Shown here: in pieces, positions 34,376-47,181 of the stretch | Layout: each line of letters starts with the position of its first letter | Position numbering within the stretch: position 1 is the stretch's first letter | NCBI GenBank assembly: GCA_031472005.1 | Contig: PZJY01000013.1 | Coordinates: forward strand, 372,001 to 436,000 | Length of the DNA stretch: 64,000 bases | DNA from: Tetracladium setigerum | Taxonomy: Eukaryota; Ascomycota; Leotiomycetes; Helotiales | Direction of reading: 5' to 3' | The notes under the pieces: model-generated | Told to the model about the DNA's origin: nothing | Database searches by the model: none | The model's input: only the letters and a program-made list of their open reading frames with translations | Translations under genes and position numbers: made by a program

Positions 34376-37300
34376 ATTGTATATAATTATATTTATACGT
34401 AAATAATCGTCGTATCCGGAACTACCCCTTCGTTATCTTAAACCTCGGGTAATAAGATATAATTATTAGAAATAAATAGCTTAAGCACTTTTAATATAAA
34501 GTCGATCCTATTAAGAATTAAGTCCTTTAGCCGTCCGATATATCACTTACCTTATATTATAAGAAGGATATAATTATTTCCTTATCTTTTACCACTTTAT
34601 TACTCTTATTTAAATCCATTTAAAAGGACGTATTACGAAGGGACACCGTTATAATAAACGATAATAAACGACGAGGGAAGGTAACTTAAATAAATATAAT
34701 TTTTATTCTTTTATACTCCTTAATCACCTTATCGTCTATACTTATAAGCGTAATACTTATCGTTACACCCCCGAAACCGACCCGGATTATTAATTTAATC
34801 CACCTTAATATTAATTTATTCTTTATTTATAAAGTTAATGCGAACTCCTTCTATTACTAAATATAAAAGCTTAATATAAAGTTCTTTATCTTTAATATTT
34901 ACGAAATCGATAAGATTATTAACGAAATCTTTAACACTCCGTTAAATAACGATAAGATAACGGCCTTAATACGGGCGCGTCTCCCTCGCGAATATTAATT
35001 ATATAAAGACGTATTCTTTAAGGTAATATTAAATATATTACTACCTTATCGTCGTTATAATTATAAGATAACTTTAACGGAACTATTACCTTCTTTATTC
35101 TCTCCACTTTACCGATAATTAATTATAAAGCTTTAAGTTATTAAGGATTACCTCTTAAAGAATTTAGCGAAAGGGTTTATAACGGACTCGAATAGCCCCT
35201 TTACCTTATTAATATTATTCGTTAAGAAGCCTTATAATAATAAACTCCGCTTTTATATTAATTTTCGAAAGCTTAATGCTTTAACTTAGTCCGATCCTTA
35301 CCCGATATTAAGGATTAATAAATTACTCTTTAAAATAAGTAAAGCTAAGATATTCACTAAGCTAGATATTAAATAAGCCTTTTATCGAATCCGAATGGAT
35401 CTAAAGTTAAAAGAGATAACCACCTTCCGGACTAAGTATAATACTTATAAATATAAAGTTTTACTATTTAGCTTAATTAACGGCCTTACCACTTATTAGC
35501 GTTATATAAATAATGTCCTTATTAATTACTTAAATAACTTTTACTTAACGTATTTAAATAATATTATTATTTACTTTAAGAACGTCGAAGATTATAAAGA
35601 GCACGTTAAGAAGGTCTTAATACGATTACGAAACGTTAACCTTTAAGCGAATATAATTAAAAGCGAGTTTAATATTATAAAGATTAAATACCTTAAATTT
35701 ATACTTATAATTAAAGGGTTAAAGATTAATTTAAATTATATAAAAGCTCTTAAGAATTAGAAACGGCTTATTACCGTGACCGGAGTTAAGTCTTACTTAA
35801 GCTTTTACGGATTTTACCGGCAATTCATTAAAGATTTTAATAAGATCTCATTACCTTTAATTAAGCTCACTCGATTAATTATACCGTTCGTTTAAGACGA
35901 CCATTACGTTACGGCTTTTAAAGCTCTTTAATAATAGCTATTACTTATATAAACTCTTTATCACTTTTAATTAAAACACCTTATTAAGTTAGAAATAAAT
36001 TCATTTAATAAAGTGATTACCGGAGTATTCTCTTAATAATATCGGGACGGTAACTAATACTTAATAGCCTTCTTCTCTCACGTGCTAATAAATAACGAAG
36101 CTAATTAAGAGATTTATAATAAAGAGATATATATTATCGTATATAGTTTTAAGAAATACCGGCCCGAATTTATATCGATATAAGACCGTATCTAAGTATA
36201 CACCGACCATTAAGCCCTTTAATATTTTATAATAATTAAGATCTTAATAATTAAGTAAGTTAAATAAATAGAGTTCTTATTTAACTTTAACTTTTAAATT
36301 ATATATATTATTAATAAATTAAACGTTAAAGTAAATATATTAAGCCGTCGTAAATAAGATCTTTTAATCTATAAATAAGTTAAAATCGATAGCCGCTCTA
36401 AAGTGTTCTTAAGACCCGACAAATTAAACCCCGTATTAACACCGAACTAGGCTAATTATTCGTGGAACGTTAATAAGAACTCCGGATCAATTCGATAAAA
36501 TTATTAATCCTTTTAGACTCCGAATCGGCCTTATTATAAGCACTTCGCGATAATAATAAGATCTCCTTTATTAAAGAAAGAGTTATTATACGTAAAGGGT
36601 ATATTATAAAAGATAACTTATTATTATATTATAAACGATTAATAATCCGTAAGAGTACCGAACTATATACGAAACTTATCCGTAAGGTTTATACTTAAGT
36701 CTTTAATACTTACCTTAATACGCGTAAGACGTATTCGTTATTATTAATAAAGTATTATTAGCCCGATATAAATTAAGATTATAAGACTTACGTTATTAAT
36801 TATTAAGAATATAAGTTCGCTTATCTTAAATAAACTAAATAATAAGGCTTCTTATATCCCTTACTTATACTTAATTATCCGATATAACACTTAATTATAG
36901 ACTTTAAATTATTCCTTAAGGATAAGTATAGCTTCGATATAATCTTAATATTTATAAATAGACTTAATAAGGAGTACGTATTTATCTCGTATTATTAAAC
37001 GACGGATATTAAAGCGATAGCTTAGCTATTTATTTAATAGATTTATTATTTTAATTATACCCTTATCTTTATTATCTTTAATAAAGGACCTTAATTTATC
37101 TCCCGTTTTTAGATTAAACTTTATAAAATTATTAAGGTTTAACTTAAATTATTTACGGCTTATTATAAATAAATAGATAATTAGACCGAAATTATAAATA
37201 AGTATATCGATTAGCGAATAAGACCTTTTATTAACTATTATTAAGATAATTAGAGCGAGTTACTTCCACTTATAAACCGAGTATAAATAACTTTACCTTA

Positions 37301-39767
37301 TTCTTCAATTAGAATAACTCCTTATCGCCTTAAATACGGCCTAAATCCGAGAACCTCTTAAGATTAAAATACGTTAAAGCCGTCTAATTTAAAAGAAAAG
37401 CTTAACTACGATAATATTATATAACTTATTACGCGTATATATAATACTTAAGACCTCGCTAAAGTTAATATAAAGAGAGCTTAAGAGAGAATGTAACGTA
37501 ATACGGACTAATACCGTAAGCTAGTTAACTAGGAAGTCGGTGATTAAGTCTATCTCTTTATTAAGAACTTAAAGATAAATAAACCGAGTCGGAAGCTGGC
37601 CGTATTATAGACCGGACCGTATAAGATATTAAAGAAAGTTAGTTACTCTTACCGCTTAGAATTACTAGCTAACTTAACGATTTATAATATATTTATATTA
37701 AACGTCTTAACGAAGTATCTAAATAACCCCTTACCTAGCTAGGAACCGGCCCGGCCACCTCTAAATATCGTTTAAGGAGAGTAAGAATAGGAAGTATAAG
37801 AAGTGTTAGCTAGTAAGTTAATACGTCGTAAGTTATATTATTAAGTTAAATAGGTAAGTTATAATATTAATTTAACTTAATATCCGGAAGAGAACTTTAA
37901 GCACTTACCTTATTATATCCGGAGTTTTCACCTCGCTTATCCCCGTAAACCGGGACCTCCCCGTTTATTACCTAAATAATTACGAAATTAAGAACTTAAT
38001 AAGTAATAATTATTATAAGAAGAATAAAGATTATTATAAAAACGCTTATTTTAACGGATTTAAGGACCCGGCCGGCTTTCTAACTATTAAGTAACTAGCT
38101 AAGTCCCTTTAAAAACAATTAAATATAAGTAAAATAACCTCTTACTCCTCCTCCTCCTCCCCTCCGGAACCACCCCCGGTACCCCCGGTCAAGCGGGCGA
38201 TCTTATCCTCCCCCTCCTCCTCCTCCTCCCGACGACTCTTCTTCCTACCCCGGGCGTTATCCGCATTAGTATCGGAGCCTTAGCGGCAGCGTTTACTATT
38301 ATTAAAGCTCTTTAATTAAGCTTTTAACTTACTTAAGGTAATTAAAACCTTAATAGAATTCTTCTTACTTTAAGCTTAAAGCTTAAAGACCTCATCGGTT
38401 AAGTCTTATTAAAAGTTAATACCGGAATAAAGTAATTACTAGCTAGTTCTAGGAAGGATAGACTTACCTCTATTAAGCGCTAAAGAGCGCGAGTTACTTT
38501 AAGCTATATAAAAGTAACGGCGGCGGTAAACTTTAATGCCTCGGCGGCACCGACTAAGCAAATCTCGTGGATAATAATAGCGGCGGCGACGACGGCGGCT
38601 TCCTTTACTTTAATTATAACATTTATTATTACTTTTATTATTATTATTATTATTATTACGGCGGCGGCGTCGGCGGGGTCGTAAGAGGGTAGGACTAGGG
38701 CCGGAACAAGAGCGTCCATTATTGCAATTATAGCGAGGAAAATAGTATACTCCGGGCTAACATTTTAAGGAAGTTACGGCTATAGTTAATACGGCTTATA
38801 AACGGACCCGTTACGGACCACTTACGCGAATATAATTGCCCTTAAAGGCGGCGTAATAAGAGTAAAGCTTAGAGGAGACCTTTAAGAAGGAGTATCGGTG
38901 CTTAGGCTTCTTTATAATACGGCGAACGCAATAGACGCACTAGACGCGGTACGCCTTTAAGAGGTAACCGGCGGGGGCGGCGAGAGGTATTATAATAATA
39001 ATAGTAATGACTTCTATAACCGTTAATAGACCGTTACGACGCCGTTTAAAGAGTGATTAACTTACGACGAAGGAGACTTATTATTAATAATAGTAGTGTT
39101 AAAATAAAGTAAACTATATTAAACGTTAACGATAATATATTAAAATAAGAGCTTTTAAGGATCACTTACGACTTAAGAGAGAGAGAGAGATTATTAAAAC
39201 GGGCGACTATCACTAAGAAGTCAATTAATACTACTTATAAACGGTATACTTCCGGGGCCACTTATAATCTTATTATTATTACTAATATTACTATTATTAC
39301 TCTACACCTATTATATTAATAATTATATTATATATAAGTCGACTAAAGAGCCACTTACGGACTTATTATTAATATTAAGAGGGAAAGGAAAGGAATTATA
39401 AACGAAGAGAGCTACGAGAGTTATATATATATTATTTAATAATAGCTAGTTCCTAATATTATGCGCAAGCGAATTATAAACTTATTCGTATTTAATTATC
39501 ACTTATTAATAATAGTATAATAATAACTATTTAAGTATAGCGATATAAGCCAGTTACACGCCCGTTATTAATATCGTCATTTATTACTATTATAACTAAG
39601 CGAGAAAATTATTTATTATTATTATATCACTTTATTAATTGGACTAATAATATCATTGAAACTAAGCCGTATCTCACTAGCGCTTCGAGCGTTATACGAT
39701 ACGATTAGCTACTCGCAATTAGCAGATATTAGGAACTCGAGGACGAGTTCCACTTCTAAGAGGGGGA
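34376..39767 (+). mobile_element. Oldest Ty3/Gypsy retrotransposon, RIP-ruined
   Basis: Extremely AT-rich with stops in every frame, yet + strand pol can be read through them. RT is at ~35240-35900 (FTKLDIK.AFYRIRMD, KYKVLLF, YLNNIIIYF with stops where Trp/Gln are expected); RNase H ~36000-36250; integrase ~36700-37300; a chromodomain-like end ~37780-37950. Stops fall at TGG and CAA codons, the footprint of RIP. A polypurine tract (AGAGGGGGATG) ends at 39767 next to its 3' LTR. No 5' LTR is visible, so the left end appears lost. 38.1-39.7 kb lies beyond pol and is of uncertain content. Confidence 0.8.
38100..39767. other. Post-pol segment of oldest Gypsy element
   Basis: 1.7 kb between the decayed chromodomain and the 3' LTR. 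It holds CTC/CGG-rich islands in AT-rich DNA. On the minus strand it reads Ala/Ile-rich and then Glu-rich (RGRKKSRREEEEEGED), so it may be a ruined antisense ORF like those of the two younger elements; this is weak. Confidence 0.3.
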
Positions 39768-39916
39768 TGTGATAACTATTAACATATAACCTACACGTGA
39801 TCACTAGGATCGCACTAGTACCGGGCCAGTTGCGGACTAGTCCCGATGCACAAGTAAGAGCACTTAATGGCCTAGAAGTTACGGATGCCTTACGGCCTTA
39901 TTACGGACATATATAT
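39768..39916 (+). repeat. 3' LTR of oldest element, left piece
   Basis: Starts TGTGATAACTATTAAC right after the polypurine tract, as a Gypsy 3' LTR should. It is cut by the 309-bp-LTR element; the remainder should continue from 60517 (TATAGCCCGGCC..) and end somewhere before ~60610. Confidence 0.6.
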
Positions 39917-40225
39917 TGTAAATGGTAGATGTCGGTCGTGCTGTGCTTAAGGAGACAGCACTGGAGGGGTAAGATACTAAAGCTAATTAGTATTTAGTAA
40001 GGGAAATAGCACTCGACTTCTTGTAATCAGCTCCTGCCAGCGTATAAATTAAAATGAGGCCGAAAAGGTGTTTATTTTCGGTGGCCTACCTTTCCTATTG
40101 AAAGGGGTGAGTATATTATATATAAAGAATGTATATTCCTAGGCCGGAACGGAAAAACTATCTACCCGAAGTCTAGTTCTTGTAGCTCCCTTCCTCACTC
40201 CCTCTTCCTATTCCTCACCACTACA
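39917..40225 (-). repeat. 309-bp LTR, left (3' LTR of minus-strand element)
   Basis: Begins TGTAAATGGTAGATGTCGG and ends CCTCACCACTACA on the plus strand. It differs from the right copy mainly by C/T and G/A changes, as RIP would make. Confidence 0.85.
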
Positions 40226-42833
40226 TTCGCCCCCCCTTGAAAGAGGAGTCGTCCTCGACTCGGCAAAACAATAAAATTCTATTTTATTATTTTGCGTATA
40301 AGAATCCCTCTTTAGGGAACTTTAAATTATCCATTAGCCCAGCTAACTTATCCACCGCATAAGGAGTAACCTACTTACGATCTTATATAAGTAGCGGCAA
40401 TCCCTTATTAATATACGTTTCCTTTAAGTAGAAATATAATCTATATCTATATACGCTCATCTCTAACTCTCTTAATAGTTGGTATACCTCTAACGCGGCC
40501 GCACGTGCTCTAACCCGATGGCTTTATATAAAGCTAGTAAAATCTTCTAGCGATCCCTTTAATAGTAAATCCCTCTCTCGAAGAACACTAGCAGTGTCCT
40601 AGCGGCGGCGGCTAACCAAAGCATTAGATAAAAACCTAAGGGATCGTAGTTTAATATATGGCGGGAAGGCGTAGGGAATAGCACCGTACTTATTAGGGAA
40701 GCTTGAGGGTGTCTTAAGTAAGGCGATCATATTACGGTGTAACTCCGAAAGCTACGTCTATATTCCGCTTTTAATAGTCTCTAGAGTCTTATAATCGTCT
40801 TAAATCTTTATAAACCACGGCAGCATTGTTCGTCGAGGACCAGTGGCTAGGCTATTAACATTATGAGGAATTTGTATTATAATGAGTCGGACCTGTCTAG
40901 CATTGCAAGGAACTTTTTTCTAATCTATTTGATACTTAATTATATCAGCCTTAATAAACATCTTATCGTGCACCTTATATACGAAGTCGCCCTTGTATAA
41001 CCCTCGTGCAGTGTTTTCCTCCCACTATTCTCTTAACCTAGGAATATTATATATCTTCGGCAGAATGATCGTACAATTGTCTTCGGTTTCGTTATCCTAA
41101 GAAATAGATCCTTTCACTATATTAGCACCTCGACCTGTTAATAGCATTTTAGGAATATTAATGTCGATATGTCGGAACTAGGTAAAATCCCCTTTTCGCT
41201 AATTCTTAGTGTAGTAAGGGTATGAAATTAAACGCTAGGCGTGATCAGGTCGAAGTGTGACGTACGCGGTATAATACATTAGATCCTGTCTGACGAGTTA
41301 CTAAATAATCGAAAAGAACTGATTTCGCTGCCACCCGTAGTTCGCTTTATTATTAATGGGTTAGAGATAGTGAGTATATATTTCATATTCGAGAGATAGC
41401 CACTTACTTAAATCCTTATCCTCGGTAATCCATTAAAACATATCGATGCTCACTAAGCCGTCCTTAATCTAATCGTTTATATTCTGAATTTTCAATTTTA
41501 GTAGTAAGTAGTCGATATTCAAGGCGACTCTATGGTCGGAAGGATTGTGTTGAAAGGCCTAGCATCCTCGGAGATCTTCGACTCGAGCGGGCCGGGATTG
41601 CAGCCTGAACCATTTATACTTTTCTTCGTGAGCTTTAATTGTTATAATTTTTATTTTATTTCGGTGGATATATTTCAATCGATGTCGAATTTCCCTTTCC
41701 TTTAAGCCTTTTATCTATAAACCCATTGTGGCACCCATAGCATGGATATGTTTATAGCACACTTCTTTAAAGTTCATTATTTAATCCAGGCGGCGAAGTG
41801 CTTAAGCGATATTACTAGCTCTTCTAGCCCACACTCTTTCCTTCTAACTTTGACTAATATCTTCCGAGCATTTGCACTTCCTTAAGGATCCTTTGATCAT
41901 TTCATTATCTTTATACCTTCGTTCCTCCTTATCCTCTTCCTCTTGCTCTGATTCGTCCGGAAGTTTAAGTTAGTCTGCGGCACTATAGACTAGGTCCCTT
42001 TTAAATAAGAATACTACAGAGCTTAATGCTGCTATACTAGGGGTGGAATCGACTTCTTACTATGTATAGTGGCTGCCAGGGGTGGCAGCAGTTATTTCCT
42101 GAGCCTCACTTTTGACTAGGCTTAGGAAATCACCCGATAATAAGTGAGGCTCTTAAGGCAATGCTAGGCGGGGCTACCATCTCTTTGCGTTTCCTCCGAT
42201 TTATATGAAACTAAAACCGAAGTCCCTTAAATTTAATTTATTCGCTTCTTTTAAGGTGATGGCTATAAGGTCGTCGTTATTAGCGGATCTAGCTCGCTTT
42301 AATTCCTAGGGCTTAATAATAGGCTTTTTACTGATTCCCTTCTTAACTTTCTTAATCCGGTTAAGGAATAAGCGGTTAACAATCCGATTCGTGTCTTGCA
42401 AAGTTCTTTTTACCGTTAAATGATTAAGTTCCATAACCTAGTTCTTTCCCTTCTCGTTTCGGACTAGCTATTCTAATACCTCCGTAAGGTCAAGCTTCCA
42501 GTGAGATATGACTTTAGCGAGGGCTGCTTAGCGCTTATTTCGTTTAGCGTGCACGGCGATCTGCTTTTAATACTTAAATTCCTAGTCTTCCTTAAAAGCC
42601 TAATAGTCGGTTCCTATCTTCCATAATCCATCGTCTATTATATACTCGTAGAAGTCTAATACCAATTCATTCATTACTTTAGAGAATTCCTAAAGCTTAT
42701 CTCGAATTTGACTCTAAATCTCGTATCGTGCCTCAGGTTCTTAGTGCTGATCGATAATAGCACGAATTTTAGCTAAGGTGTTAAGATCGGCCAGCGTCGT
42801 AGTTGCAGCGTTGATTATTAGTTGGTCGGCCAT
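40221..42833 (-). pseudogene. Extra sense ORF X1 of the giant element, RIP-broken
   Basis: From ATG 42833 (MADQLIINAATTTLADLNTL) the frame can be followed for 871 codons to a TAG at the LTR edge (..VEDDSSFKGGRM). It is broken by many TAG/TAA codons that sit where Trp would fit, as expected of TGG mutated by RIP. Readable islands include VHDKMFIKADIIKYQID, NARQVRLIIIQIPHNVNSLA and FPNKYGAIPYAFPPYIKL. It is not RT, integrase or Gag. I recognise no function. Position just before the polypurine tract makes it the 3'-most gene of the element. It starts ~320 bp from the divergent ORF X2a. Confidence 0.6.
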
Positions 42834-43149
42834 TATGTAGCAAAAAGGTAAGTACTTATAAAAAAGAGTAAATAATAAAGAAAGAGAAAGCTAAAGGCTA
42901 TAGCCTGATTTTTATTTTATAATTAGCGATTTCTTAGCAACGCGTTGTGGCGCTAACTATTCACGCACGCCTTTAGGGCCACTTTTTCTTTTAATATTAG
43001 ATTTTTAGCGGCTCCTTCTTTCCTTTCTTTTTCTTCCTTATTATTATTAAAATTCTTACGGCCCCGCGCCGTACTCCTCTTTGCCTAACTTCCTCTCATT
43101 ACTTTTCTCCACTAAACACTTCATTATTATAATCGCTACTTCGATCGAA

Positions 43150-44546
43150 ATGGCTCTAGTCGTACCCCTCGAAGTTTAGAATAGACTTGCTATGCTCGTC
43201 GTTGGTCCTAATAAGGTTTATATCCTCGATTTAGCGGATTAAATTATGGACGGACTATACTTAAAGACACTCGTCGAGGATCGTGCCGTCGGCTTGCTCT
43301 GCGTCGCACTCGAGGCAGGCTTTATCACTAGACTCCACCTCGAGTGTCTCTAACTTCCATTCGTCCAAGGCCCTTACCACCGCTTCTCTGCACCTCACCG
43401 GGGCGAGCCGCTTCTCGACCACGATGGCACTTGCGTCCACTATAAGGGTCGAATTTTCTATGGATTGATTGGAGTGAATGATATTCCTGGCATGACCGTC
43501 GAGGAATTCATCGAGGATAGCAGATTCGGCGATTGGGCAAAGGCTAACCTTTTTATGAACGGCGACTCCTCTAGCCCACGCACTTATGGACGATAACGTA
43601 AGATGAGCATTAAGAAGGCAGTCGATGACTAGGCCCTCGTTAACCCTAGCTCATTTAGACCTCTAGCTATTCTAGTAGCCCTTACTAGTGACGGCTAGGC
43701 TTTCCGTAAGGTTACTAAGGTTTCCTCCTCCTCTAGCGACGGCGTTTACGGCCGAAAGACTCCCGTTAAATCGAAGAAGACTAAGACTGAGGACGACTCT
43801 GTCGATGACGGCGCTACCCTAGCCAAGAGAATTAAGAAGGAGAAGAAATCCAAGGATAAGGTGGAGGAATCCGATGAGGAACCGCCAGCAAGACAAGTTA
43901 GCGGAAAGACCGTTATATAAGCTATTCCAGCTTTCGATCAGAAGGTTTTCGTTTATTATAAGGATAGCACCGTCACACGCACTGGCAACGAGCTTTACTC
44001 TCTCTCTACCGTCAGCCGAAAAGTTAAAGGTAAACTTTTTATATATTCTTAAAAGAAGAACGTTCCCTATTAAGTCGCCCGTAACCACTTTGAGTTTGAT
44101 TGTCTTTTCGATCTTAGCGGAAATTTGATCCTAATAGTACTTATCCCTCGTATAGCCTACGGCAATTTCATCGACGACATCCTAGATAAGGACTACGACG
44201 AAGCCTTACAGCTAATAAAGTCTAACTCCGAATTCGCTACTCCTATTAAGAATTCCTCTATTAAGCCTTCTAAGGACGCCGGCCCCCCACCGATGCTACC
44301 TCTCCCTGCCCACCTGGTCGTAAGGGCTCCGCTAAGAATATTAAAGTCACTCCTATCATTAAGGCCACTAGCCCTCTAATTGCTAAGGAAAAGGAAAAGG
44401 AGGTTTTAGTTACTACTTCTAGTATTGACTTCGTTGCTATGGATGCCGAGGATGCGGAGGACGAGGGCCTTCCAGCTCGTAGGCTTCGAGACCGAAAGAC
44501 GCTTGCCTCTGAGAAGTCTAATAAGGAGCTTTTCGGGAAGAAGTGA
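43150..44546 (+). pseudogene. Extra antisense ORF X2a of the giant element, RIP-broken
   Basis: From ATG 43150 about 465 codons, interrupted by several RIP-type stops and one frame shift at a CCCCCC run (~44283). Readable: LVVGPNKVYILDLAD, IMDGLYLKTLVEDRAVGLLC, CVHYKGRIFYGLIGVND, VEEFIEDSRFGDW. A long Ser/Lys/Glu-rich region with clustered basic residues (KRIKKEKKSK) looks like a nuclear-localised tail. It is clearly related to X2b. Function unknown. Confidence 0.6.
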
Positions 44547-45676
44547 TAGCTAAATGGATTTCTAGTAATGGATCGATGGCCGGATAATTTGTGTTAGAGT
44601 TTAGGAATTAATGCTTTTAACGGATAATACCCTAGGATTTGCGTTGCTTTTTCTTAAATTTCCTAAGCCGCGGCTTAAGAAATTTACTTAATATTAGACT
44701 AGCTGGACCTTACCGGCCCTACCTTAGCAAGTTTACCTGAATAAATTAAACGCTAAGCTAATCTTCTCTTCCTATTTCTATTATTATAATATCTATAAGT
44801 CTTCGTTTAACTTCCTAAGCGTTCGCAAAAGGTTGCCCTAGCAGATATAAAGATAGGTACTCCTTCCTTTCAATTTATTAAGCAATTACTAACTTATTAT
44901 TAGTATAGACATTCGCTACCGCTCGCTTCTACTCGCTTAACTTATAACCCGCTTTTTCTTTCCTTAAATTAATTTCTTTTTCTCTTTTCGTTTTCTTTCC
45001 CTTTTATTATTTCTTTTCATCTTCTTCCGCTACTGCTAGAACCTTAAACTAGCGTATTCCTTACCTAGTCTCTCTCCTTCTCCACACGCCTCGAATCATC
45101 ATGCCACCCTTCTTCGTTGCCGGTCCTTTAAATATAAAGCACGCTCTACTCCTTAACGTTATTAAAAACCAAATTTATATCATCGACCTTGGCAATCAGC
45201 TAGCCGACGGTCTCTACACCCGGCACGTTACTGATGACTACACCCTTACTCTCCTCATTATCGGCCTCAAGACTGAGCATGTCGGAAGAAATCTTAAAGC
45301 CTTGCAATTCGCATTCGACATCGGCCCCACCCTTCGCTATAACGTCCAGCACTTCGGTGCTCCTTTTCTTAACTATGATAGCAATGTCGTTCATTATCAG
45401 AATCGATGTTTCATGGGCCACATCAGTCGAGATGTTCTATAATATCGCGGCATAGAGCTAGGAGCTTTCATCGATGATCCTCGTTTTAGTAGCTAGGCTG
45501 ATAAGTGGCTTTTCAGGGGCGGAAACACCACAGGTCCTCTTTCTTATACTCCTCTAGCGCGCCCTAATAGCTACGACAATTGGTTGCACTAGCTACATCG
45601 CGACTACACCCTTACTAGCCCTTACACTATTCCGGCTCCTCCTAATAGTCACCCCTTTCACGATTACTAGGGATAT

Positions 45677-46152
45677 TGTAACGGTTACTATTTACACGGA
45701 AGTAAATAGCTAAGTCAGGTTGGTATTCGTCGACAGAGAGCGGATCACAGGTACGGCAGTAGACTGGTTACTAGAATAAAAGATATTCGATTTGAGTTGA
45801 GCACGAAGTTCCTATCTAATGAAAACTATCTTATCCTTATATATGATCTTCGTTCTCCTGGAGTCGAGAAGTCGACTGAGTCGATACCATCGACCCGTCG
45901 ACACCGTCGACTCCCGAGAGTCGACATGTCTTGGCATGAACACATGTCGACCCAATCACGTGACTAGGCCCACAGCTTGCTGTTGCCTTTTCACCTACAT
46001 AATTAATACTACTATTACTAATCCTGTGAGTTCTCTGTGGAGTGGTTCCTGGGAGCAAGGCTCCCAGGATCCATGGTGCTCCCGAGCCTCAGGCTCCCAG
46101 GATCCAGTGTGCTCCTGGGGGTCACTTGACTCCCAGGATCACGTTCGTAACA
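45677..46152 (-). repeat. 476-bp LTR, left (3' LTR)
   Basis: Holds a cluster of GTCGA motifs (45864-45930), a perfect 10-bp inverted repeat (GTCGACATGT..ACATGTCGAC, 45920-45951) and, near the right end, several inverted CCTGGGAGC/GCTCCCAGG pairs that could form hairpins in the transcript. Confidence 0.92.
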
Positions 46153-46165
46153 CTATCCCCCTTCT
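46153..46165 (-). promoter_or_regulatory. Polypurine tract of the young element
   Basis: Minus strand AGAAGGGGGATAG directly abuts the 3' LTR, the expected plus-strand priming site for reverse transcription. Confidence 0.75.
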
Positions 46166-46242
46166 AGCCTAGTGTGGTCTCCACACTTAAGTACGTCAAA
46201 GGAAACATCGCTGTTGGCCCACGGCCATCTTCCTTTCCCATC

Positions 46243-46887
46243 ATGACCGCTGATCGATCAAAGAAAACAACAACTAATCGACAAAACGTGTACGAGCGTC
46301 ATAAGACTCAAGGAATCGAAATGCCGGCTTGCTCGCGTTGCGCCAAACGTGGTACGAAGTGCCTAGTAGCTCCAGGCTACTCGAAATGTTCTGAATGCAT
46401 CAAAGTCGGGGTGAAATGCGACGTCCATGGTCCTTCCGACGCAGAATGGAAGAAACTGGAACGCGCTGAAAAGAAACTGGCGGACGAGTGGAACGAGGCT
46501 CAGGCTGAGCAACGAAAATTGTTCGAGCGCTTGAATGAGATGAGTGCGAAGCTGGTTCGCATAGAGAAACAAAGGGAGGCCTTTCGATCGCGCGCAGCGG
46601 AAATGCTTCGTCGCGGTCTGAAATCGATTGCGGAGTTGGATGCCGCTGAGGAGCGAGAGCGTTTGGAACGGGAATCAATCGAGGGGGGACCGGCTGGTTC
46701 CGAGAGCGAGCCTACTTCCATTCCCTCAGACGACCCTTCCTTGTTGTGGAACGCGGAGGAGGACTTGGTGCTTGTCGAGGCCCTGTCCGAGTTCGATGCT
46801 TCCTCGGCTTTCTGGACGAGTCTGGGTTTCGGTGGCTCAACGCAGTCTGCCGATGGTGGTACGCGGTTATCTTCTCAGGGCACTTGA
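46243..46887 (+). CDS. Antisense ORF with Zn2Cys6-like motif inside the young element
   Basis: 214 residues from ATG 46243, on the strand opposite to gag-pol, between the chromodomain and the 3' LTR; its last ~175 bp overlap the chromodomain frame. Near residue 30 the Cys run CSRCAKRGTKCLVAPGYSKC continues SEC-x6-C: spacing C-x2-C-x6-C-x8-C-x2-C-x6-C, the pattern of the fungal Zn2Cys6 DNA-binding domain. A long charged coiled coil follows (residues ~60-145), then an acidic Ser/Glu tail. Only the DNA-binding-like module and coiled coil resemble a regulator; no fungal_trans middle domain. I recall antisense ORFs in Gypsy elements of Botrytis relatives, so this may be a lineage trait. The function is inference. 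Confidence 0.7.
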   Translation: MTADRSKKTTTNRQNVYERHKTQGIEMPACSRCAKRGTKCLVAPGYSKCSECIKVGVKCDVHGPSDAEWKKLERAEKKLADEWNEAQAEQRKLFERLNEMSAKLVRIEKQREAFRSRAAEMLRRGLKSIAELDAAEERERLERESIEGGPAGSESEPTSIPSDDPSLLWNAEEDLVLVEALSEFDASSAFWTSLGFGGSTQSADGGTRLSSQGT

Positions 46888-47170
46888 GATTTGCTAGGGG
46901 TTCCCAAGTGTTTTCGGTATGTGGGTAATTCAACCATTTGATGAGGTAGCAGTTCCGGTTTCTAATTCGTTTGTGGTCCAGGATTGTTTCTACTTCATAT
47001 TCGGCGTCCGGGTTGACAGGTTGAATGTTCACATCAGGGGCTGGAGGCGCTCCTGGTGGTGCTTTCTCGAGGAGGGAAATGTGGAATCGGTTATGTATTT
47101 TCCATGTCCTGGGTAGTTGGAGTTCGTAATTGACTGGTCCGATGACTTTTGAAATTTTGAACGGCCCCAA
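46712..47170 (-). CDS. Integrase tail (GPF/Y) and chromodomain, in shifted frame
   Basis: Continues pol one frame away (-1) from the integrase ORF. It opens LGPFKISKVIGPVNYELQLP, the GPF/Y module, then a chromodomain (YEVETILDHKRIRNRNCYLI, WLNYPHTENTWEPLANL), then a basic Pro/Arg tail. Chromodomains direct integration to marked chromatin. The shift occurs near a GGGG run at ~47247; one base more there would make pol continuous. Either the copy is broken, or the base call is wrong. Confidence 0.85.
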   Translation of the reverse strand: MGPFKISKVIGPVNYELQLPRTWKIHNRFHISLLEKAPPGAPPAPDVNIQPVNPDAEYEVETILDHKRIRNRNCYLIKWLNYPHTENTWEPLANLKCPEKITAYHHRQTALSHRNPDSSRKPRKHRTRTGPRQAPSPPPRSTTRKGRLREWK

Positions 47171-47181
47171 CTTCTTGTGAT

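Noticed and set aside
38504..38719. Minus frame rich in Ala and Ile
   Set aside because: Comes from GCG/ATT simple repeats in RIP-decayed DNA; not a credible protein.
45819..46172. 117-codon + frame inside the LTR (and its twin at 52436)
   Set aside because: Lies wholly in the LTR, identical because the LTRs are; no domain.
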